A stretch of 59,405 nucleotides of DNA from assembly GCF_000585215.1 (NCBI RefSeq), contig NZ_AONC01000030.1, forward strand, positions 1 through 59,405, read 5' to 3'. A program made the translations under genes and the position numbers. This DNA comes from Imhoffiella purpurea. GTDB taxonomy: Bacteria; Pseudomonadota; Gammaproteobacteria; Chromatiales; Chromatiaceae. Below, one piece after another: positions 55,339 through 59,405 of the stretch (within the stretch, counting starts at the first letter, position 1; each line of letters opens with the position of its first letter). Under the pieces are notes generated by a model that was not told the DNA's origin, made no database searches, and saw only the letters and a program-made list of their open reading frames with translations.

Positions 55339-55479
55339 ATGGCTGATCAATCTCTGTCGGGTCTCACCGAGCAGCAGGCTAAGGAATTCCACGAGCAGTT
55401 CAAAGTCACCTACACCGCATTCGTCGGTCTGGCTGCGCTGGCTCACCTGTTCGTGATTGCCGCTAACCCTTGGTGGTAA
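55339..55479 (+). CDS. pucB: light-harvesting LH2 beta subunit (array 2, beta4)
   Basis: The 46-residue protein is identical to beta2, with His36 as the B850 ligand. The DNA differs from beta2 by a few synonymous third-position changes, so the protein has been held constant since the duplication. Confidence 0.92.
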   Translation: MADQSLSGLTEQQAKEFHEQFKVTYTAFVGLAALAHLFVIAANPWW

Positions 55480-55519
55480 GCTGGTTCCAATTCACTTTAT
55501 CATCAAAGAGAGTAATACA

Positions 55520-55678
55520 ATGAGCGACGTCGCAAAGCCGAAAAACCCCGAAGACGATTGGAAGATCTGGCTCGTTGTCAACCCGGCTACCTGGTTGATG
55601 CCCATCTTCTTTGCACTGCTGGTTCTCGCCATTGCTGTGCACTGGGTTGTTTTCGCTGTTGGTCTCGGCTGGCAGTAA
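55520..55678 (+). CDS. pucA: light-harvesting LH2 alpha subunit, short form variant (array 2, alpha4)
   Basis: The 52-residue alpha polypeptide matches alpha2 exactly over residues 1-28. It then has IFFALLVLAIAVHWVVFAVG in place of YLFMVLGIAIAVHVVVFSVG and ends GLGWQ. His41 is kept. The residue after it changes from Val to Trp, and Ser46 becomes Ala. Such changes near the B850 pigments can shift absorption, so this subunit may build a spectral variant of LH2. Confidence 0.92.
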   Translation: MSDVAKPKNPEDDWKIWLVVNPATWLMPIFFALLVLAIAVHWVVFAVGLGWQ

Positions 55679-55697
55679 GACCCCGTATGGATCGGTT

Positions 55698-55730
55698 GTG
55701 GCCGCGTCGTCGGCCACGCCCGCAGCGGGC
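55698..55730 (+). terminator. tandem hairpins after puc array 2
   Basis: GTGGCCG/CGGCCAC with a six-base loop (55698-55717) is followed directly by GCCCG/CGGGC with a CAG loop (55718-55730), 20 bp after the alpha4 stop. No U tract follows. The role could be transcript ending or 3' stabilisation. Confidence 0.6.
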
Positions 55731-56148
55731 CTTGTATGATCTCCATACACGCCCCTTGCGATGGTGGACGGGGTATCTCTGCTATATGCTTGATGCCCCA
55801 TCCGCTTGGATCGGGAGCCGGGACTGACGTGATCGGTTCCGGCTCCGGTATGTTGTGCCCCCGCCTTTTCGTCTTGCTGTTTTCTTCATAAGTATGTGTC
55901 TCGCCTATGGACTGGAGTGGCGATACCAGTTCGCGGTGCATTCTCGCGTTCTCCTGTGCATGCCGGCGGAATCCTCGACGGCCTTCCAAATAACCTCGCG
56001 GGGGCGTACCATCGCCGTCTTTCGTTCGCTCGGCGGCATTTAGGTTTACGCTGTCGTTGACGGCTGTTCTGCAAGCGAGAATGGGGCGGTGCCCTTTGAA
56101 GCCTGTGCCTTTCCCCTTCTCATATCACAAGTGGGAGATGATCTCGGC
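55731..56148 (+). other. puc array 2 to pucC intergenic region
   Basis: This 418-bp stretch has no supported gene. It contains the dyad TGTATG-N5-CATACA (55733-55749) and an 8-bp hairpin GGAGCCGG/CCGGCTCC (55814-55846). I found no TGT-N12-ACA site of the puc type. pucC may therefore be read from the puc transcript or from an unidentified promoter. Confidence 0.5.
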
Positions 56149-57582
56149 ATGAGCCAACCTGTTGATCCGCGCGTGATCGCCGCTTGGCGTGAGCTGTTGA
56201 TGCGCCTGATGCCGTTCTCTGACGTGGCTTCGGCGGACTTGCCGCTACGGCGTTTGTTGCGCCTGTCGCTGTTCCAGGTCTCGGTAGCGATCGCAATGGT
56301 TCTGCTGACAGGAACCCTCAACCGCGTCATGGTGGTCGAACTTGGCGTGCCGACCTGGCTGGTCGCAACCATGGTTGCCCTGCCGCTGGTGTTTGCGCCC
56401 TTTAGGGCCCTGATCGGTCATCGATCCGATTACCATCGCTCGGCCTTCGGATTGCGACGGATTCCATATATATGGTTCGGCAGCATGCTGCAGTTCGGCG
56501 GTTTCGCGATCATGCCGTTTGCCCTGCTGCTGCTTTCCGATACCGAGAACGCGCTGAACTTGCTGGGTAAGATTGGCGCTGCGCTGGCGTTTTTGATGGT
56601 TGGTGCCGGTTTGCATACCACGCAAACCGCAGGGCTTGCCCTGGCAACCGATTTGGCGCCTCAGGACAAGCGGCCCCGCGTGGTTGCTTTGCTCTACGTC
56701 ACTCTGTTGGTGGGGATGTTGTTGAGCGCCTTGCTGTTCGGTCAGTTGCTGACGAACTTTTCCCAGCAGTTGCTGATCCAGCTGATCCAGGGCGCTGCCG
56801 TTGCGACGATTGTCCTCAACGTCGTGGCCTTGTGGAAGCAGGAGGCGATCGATCCCAAGCGCGCGGCTGCTCCCGAGAAACGACCTCCCTTCATGGAGTC
56901 GTGGCGGGCCTTTACGAGTGGCGGGCGTGCGAGCCGGCTGCTGGTCGTGGTCGGTTTGGGTACGGCTGCCTTCACGATGCAGGATATCCTTCTCGAGCCT
57001 TACGGGGGGCAAGTGCTGGGCATGAGCGTGTCTCAGACCACGGCGCTCACGGCTCTTCTGTCCGCCGGGACCTTATTGGCATTTGGGGTGTCCGGCTATC
57101 TGCTTGGTCGCGGCGGAAATGCTTATCGCATCACGGGCTTCGGTGCTTTGATCGGCCTCGTCGCCTTTTCTGCGGTGATCTTCGCGGCCAGCACGGGCTC
57201 CGCGAGTATATTCCGCTTCGGAACCGCCTTCATCGGACTCGGGGCGGGATTCGTTTCGGTGGGAACGTTGACTGCGGCCATGGATCTTTCCGAGGGCGGG
57301 CACAGTGGTCTTGCGCTAGGGGCTTGGGGGGCTGTGCAGGCGACGGCGAATGGCGTTGCGGTTGCGTTCGGAGGAGCCATGCGCGACATCGTGTCCGATA
57401 TGGCCGAGGGAGGGATGTTTGGTCCTGATTGGGCGGGGCCGGTGATTGGCTATACGTCCGTCTACGCGCTGGAAATTCTGTTGCTCATGCTTACGCTGGT
57501 CATCCTCTTTCCCCTGCTGTTGAAGCGGGAAAAGTCGGCCGAACGCTCTGCATCGAAAATCGGGCTAGACCAACTTCCCTGA
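56149..57582 (+). CDS. pucC: PucC-type BCD-family MFS protein (LH2 assembly factor)
   Basis: PucC and its LhaA relatives are inner-membrane proteins of the major facilitator fold, needed for accumulation of antenna complexes, probably by delivering bacteriochlorophyll or chaperoning assembly. The 477-residue product has about twelve TMs. Family features include GTLNRVMVVELGVPTWLV, FRALIGHRSDYHRSAFGLRR, GLALATDLAPQDKRPRVVAL, LLEPYGGQVLGMSVSQTT, and AMDLSEGGHSGLALGAWGAVQ. ATG 56149 matches the family start (MSQPVDPRVIAAW). The frame from 56089 adds unrelated residues. A strong terminator follows. Confidence 0.93.
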   Translation: MSQPVDPRVIAAWRELLMRLMPFSDVASADLPLRRLLRLSLFQVSVAIAMVLLTGTLNRVMVVELGVPTWLVATMVALPLVFAPFRALIGHRSDYHRSAFGLRRIPYIWFGSMLQFGGFAIMPFALLLLSDTENALNLLGKIGAALAFLMVGAGLHTTQTAGLALATDLAPQDKRPRVVALLYVTLLVGMLLSALLFGQLLTNFSQQLLIQLIQGAAVATIVLNVVALWKQEAIDPKRAAAPEKRPPFMESWRAFTSGGRASRLLVVVGLGTAAFTMQDILLEPYGGQVLGMSVSQTTALTALLSAGTLLAFGVSGYLLGRGGNAYRITGFGALIGLVAFSAVIFAASTGSASIFRFGTAFIGLGAGFVSVGTLTAAMDLSEGGHSGLALGAWGAVQATANGVAVAFGGAMRDIVSDMAEGGMFGPDWAGPVIGYTSVYALEILLLMLTLVILFPLLLKREKSAERSASKIGLDQLP

Positions 57583-57616
57583 TCTCCGGCTCGGATGCCA
57601 GGGGCGGCCTGGCCAG

Positions 57617-57652
57617 AAAGCCCGCGTTCCCATGGATTGGAACGCGGGCTTT
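57617..57652. terminator. strong bidirectional intrinsic terminator between pucC and dsbA
   Basis: AAAGCCCGCGTTCC pairs perfectly with GGAACGCGGGCTTT over 14 bp around an eight-base loop and is followed by TTGCGTTTTT. It lies 35 bp after pucC and could also stop transcripts from the convergent dsbA side. Confidence 0.88.
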
Positions 57653-57798
57653 TTGCGTTTTTGGAACCCTTTGGTCAGTCTGGCCCCTGGACTTGTTTTT
57701 TCTGGCGTTTCCGCCGGTATCCGGCTTTGGAGCTGGGCTATCCGGTGGCAGATTTGTCCTGGACGTCGATAGAGGCGGTCCAGGCGTGAGGAGTTGGG

Positions 57799-58449
57799 TC
57801 AGGCTGATGTATTGTTCGCGCGCGTCTTGGCGATAAGCCCGTCTGCGATCGTTAAGAGTTCCTTCAGGCTTTTCGCGTTTCTTCCCAGTACGGCGTATTT
57901 TCCGCCGACGGTCAGTGTGGGAACGGCGTCGATTTTGAATCGATCGACGAGATAGTCGCTGCGTCCGACCTGTGTTTGAACGTCGAACGAGTTGAAAACA
58001 TCCATGAATTCATCCGTGTCGACATCTTGTTCCTTCAGCCAAGCGATCATGGTGTCTTCTCTGTAGAGCTTGATGCGTTGTTTTTGCATGGCATCGAAGA
58101 CGGCTTGATGGAGATCGTCGAGGCGGCCGAGATCCTTCAGCGCAAAAAAAAGTTGGGAAAGGTTTTTCCAAGCAGCTCTTCCAAAGGATACGGGGACTTG
58201 CCTGAAGGCGACGTCTTCGGGAAGCTCTTCGGCCCAGGGTGTGAGGAGCGGGTTGAGGTGGCTGCAGTGCGGACAACCATACGAAAAGAACTCGAGAACC
58301 TCGATTTTTCCTGGTATATCGCTTGGATATGGCGGGTTGATTGCGCGCCAGTCCTCGCCCTCCACAAGCTCGGCGGCTGCCGCGGGTAGCGCGCAATAGC
58401 CCAAACTGGCGATTAGTAGGTGGTTGAACTGACGGCGGTTCAGTGTCAC
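57799..58449 (-). CDS. dsbA: thiol:disulfide interchange protein DsbA
   Basis: DsbA is the periplasmic oxidase that introduces disulfides. The 216-residue product has a signal peptide (residues about 1-26, ending PAAAA). The thioredoxin fold has the active-site CPHC in FFSYGCPHCSHL near 58, an inserted helical domain, and the cis-Pro loop in DAVPTLTVGGKY near 182. GTG start at 58449 has AAGGAG 8 bp upstream. It is downstream of dsbB on the same strand, so the oxidant and its regenerating partner are together. Confidence 0.93.
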   Translation of the reverse strand: MTLNRRQFNHLLIASLGYCALPAAAAELVEGEDWRAINPPYPSDIPGKIEVLEFFSYGCPHCSHLNPLLTPWAEELPEDVAFRQVPVSFGRAAWKNLSQLFFALKDLGRLDDLHQAVFDAMQKQRIKLYREDTMIAWLKEQDVDTDEFMDVFNSFDVQTQVGRSDYLVDRFKIDAVPTLTVGGKYAVLGRNAKSLKELLTIADGLIAKTRANNTSA

Positions 58450-58506
58450 TGAGCGTTCTCCTTGGGTGGGTTCTTGAAAAAGTGGTGCGTTTTGATTGAA
58501 GGCATG

Positions 58507-59019
58507 CTAACGATGGGTGCTACCGAGTCGGGATTGCCACCAGAGCCATCCGCCCAGGCCGGCGCAGAGGGTGAAGCAGATGAGTGCCCAGTTGGCGAGC
58601 GACAGGCCAAGAATGGTCAGGCCGGTCTCTTCGCAAAAGCCGGTTGCCAGAAACATATCTGGCCAGCGTGAACCTAGCCATTCGACGAGTTGCTCGATCG
58701 GGCCTGGGCTACCGGCGGTGCAGGATACGCTTCCCATGGGCTGAGCTTGAAGCCAGCTTTGATAGGTTGCGACAGTCAGCCCCAAGCAGGTCGTGATCAT
58801 GAACACTGCCTGGGGGGCGTGTTTGAGCGCCCGAGTTCCGGCTGATAAGGCTGATGCCAAGGCGGCTACACCCATGATGAGCAGCAGCAGTCGCTGAAAG
58901 ACGCAGAGGTAACATGGATCGAGTGCGAACCAATCGGTCAGATAGAGTGTGAGGATTGCCACTGCGATGGTGCAGGCCGCCAGGATCGACCAGGCCTGGT
59001 GGGGCTTAGTCCAAGACAT
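58507..59019 (-). CDS. dsbB: disulfide bond formation protein DsbB
   Basis: DsbB reoxidises DsbA and passes electrons to quinone. The 170-residue protein has four TMs. The first periplasmic loop has the CXXC pair in LDPCYLCVFQR near 36, and the second loop has the other cysteine pair in GSVSCTAGSPGP and TGFCEETG. ATG 59019 has GGAG 8 bp upstream and is preferred to 59043. The next gene on the strand is dsbA, 57 bp away. Confidence 0.93.
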   Translation of the reverse strand: MSWTKPHQAWSILAACTIAVAILTLYLTDWFALDPCYLCVFQRLLLLIMGVAALASALSAGTRALKHAPQAVFMITTCLGLTVATYQSWLQAQPMGSVSCTAGSPGPIEQLVEWLGSRWPDMFLATGFCEETGLTILGLSLANWALICFTLCAGLGGWLWWQSRLGSTHR

Positions 59020-59405
59020 TGGGTTACTCCAAATCCAAGTCAAACATTCGTCTAGGCTCGCCGGTTAGATATTGGTTGGCGATGCTCCGTGCAGATCATA
59101 CCGGAAGGCTAGGGTCTTCCGCGGTGGTGCCGTCCGGTGTTGTTCTTTCCGCTGGGCTTGGCAAACCGACAGCGGCTCGACTGAAAATATCCGTTGCTGC
59201 CTAAAATGCGCGGCCCGGATCTAGATTGCCCGCTTGCGCCCGATCGTCGCGAATCCGCTTGAGCCGTTGATACAAGGCGTTATGTTGTCGAATGCAAAAA
59301 ATTGCGGGGGAAGGTTGACAGTCTTGTTAAAGTCGCTAGAATGCGCGGCTCTGCTGAGGGATTGGCGTGGTGGACGGGACGGAGGAGCGGTGCCAAGGCG
59401 CTGTT
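59020..59405 (+). other. right-edge intergenic region with stable-RNA-type promoters
   Basis: This 386-bp stretch up to the window end has no supported protein gene. It contains two -10/discriminator blocks of the same form (TAAAATGCGCGGC at 59202 and TAGAATGCGCGGC at 59337). The layout suggests the promoter region of an rRNA or tRNA operon beyond the edge. No mature RNA sequence is reached. Confidence 0.5.
59315..59342 (+). promoter_or_regulatory. strong sigma70 promoter with GC-rich discriminator
   Basis: TTGACA (59315-59320) and TAGAAT (59337-59342) are 16 bp apart. They are followed by GCGCGGC and preceded by an A tract (CAAAAAATT near 59295) that could act as an UP element. This combination is typical of stringently controlled rRNA and tRNA promoters. 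Confidence 0.65.

Larger units (their letters stand above)
53325..55678 (+). repeat. tandem duplication of the pucBABA array
   Basis: Unit 1 (53325-54292) and unit 2 (54741-55678) are direct repeats offset by about 1380 bp in the coding part and 1416 bp at the promoter. Both contain promoter, beta, long alpha, hairpin, beta and short alpha in the same order. Confidence 0.9.

Noticed and set aside
53503-55678. Assignment of these antenna genes to LH1 (pufBA)
   Set aside because: No pufLMC reaction-centre genes are adjacent, there are four beta/alpha pairs in tandem, and pucC follows. The sequences fit LH2.

Overview
The window comes from a purple sulfur gammaproteobacterium, most likely family Chromatiaceae. 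The diagnostic part is a tandem-duplicated light-harvesting LH2 (puc) locus with pucC. Further support comes from high-GC coding sequence and a gammaproteobacterial gene order rpsB-tsf-pyrH-frr-uppS-cdsA-dxr-rseP-bamA-skp-lpxD-fabZ-lpxA-lpxB-rnhB. Genus and species are not resolved.

Layout. (1) 1-8954: an IS630-family insertion sequence (274-1400, flanked by TA) lies 17 bp upstream of a five-gene polysaccharide operon: fused ADH/Gfo-Idh oxidoreductase, heparinase-like protein, WbuB-like glycosyltransferase, wecB, wecC. wecB and wecC convert UDP-GlcNAc to UDP-ManNAcA. (2) 9019-12482 (minus): map and glnD overlap by ATGA. (3) 12914-27384 (plus): the translation, nucleotide, isoprenoid, phospholipid, outer-membrane-assembly and lipid A supercluster. 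Many of its members use TTG or GTG starts. (4) 27552-32538: a GT39-like membrane glycosyltransferase, an NdvB-type GH17-GT2 fusion and a small RlpA-like protein. (5) 32559-39776 (minus): an ABC-2 exporter, ppc, and the ergothioneine pair egtB-egtD. (6) 40125-44466: a LON-domain protein, an orphan multi-PAS hybrid histidine kinase, and an A-type Fe-S carrier followed by SufE. (7) 44710-52403: a secreted four-cysteine protein of unknown function, an IorAB-type molybdenum hydroxylase with a nearby c-type cytochrome lipoprotein, BaeSR, and the DmeF cation exporter. (8) 52771-57582: a small tail-anchored orphan protein, two pucBABA arrays and pucC. (9) 57799-59019 (minus): dsbA and dsbB. (10) The right edge carries promoter elements that look like those of a stable-RNA operon whose gene lies outside the window.

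The most informative region is the puc locus. Two arrays of beta-alpha-beta-alpha genes are near-identical. Each is preceded by a sigma70 promoter (TTGACA-N16-TAAGAT) covered by two TGT-N12-ACA sites exactly 8 bp apart, the geometry known for the aerobic repressor PpsR/CrtJ. After the duplication the alpha1/alpha3 and beta2/beta4 proteins stayed identical. In contrast, alpha2 and alpha4 are identical over residues 1-28 and carry eight substitutions in residues 29-46, around the bacteriochlorophyll-ligating His41. This suggests selection for a spectral variant.

Other points worth checking are an IorB-type molybdenum subunit lacking the family's catalytic glutamate, an 11-G tract upstream of baeSR, and the unknown tail-anchored protein upstream of puc. 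All functional calls rest on motif recognition by eye. No database search was run.
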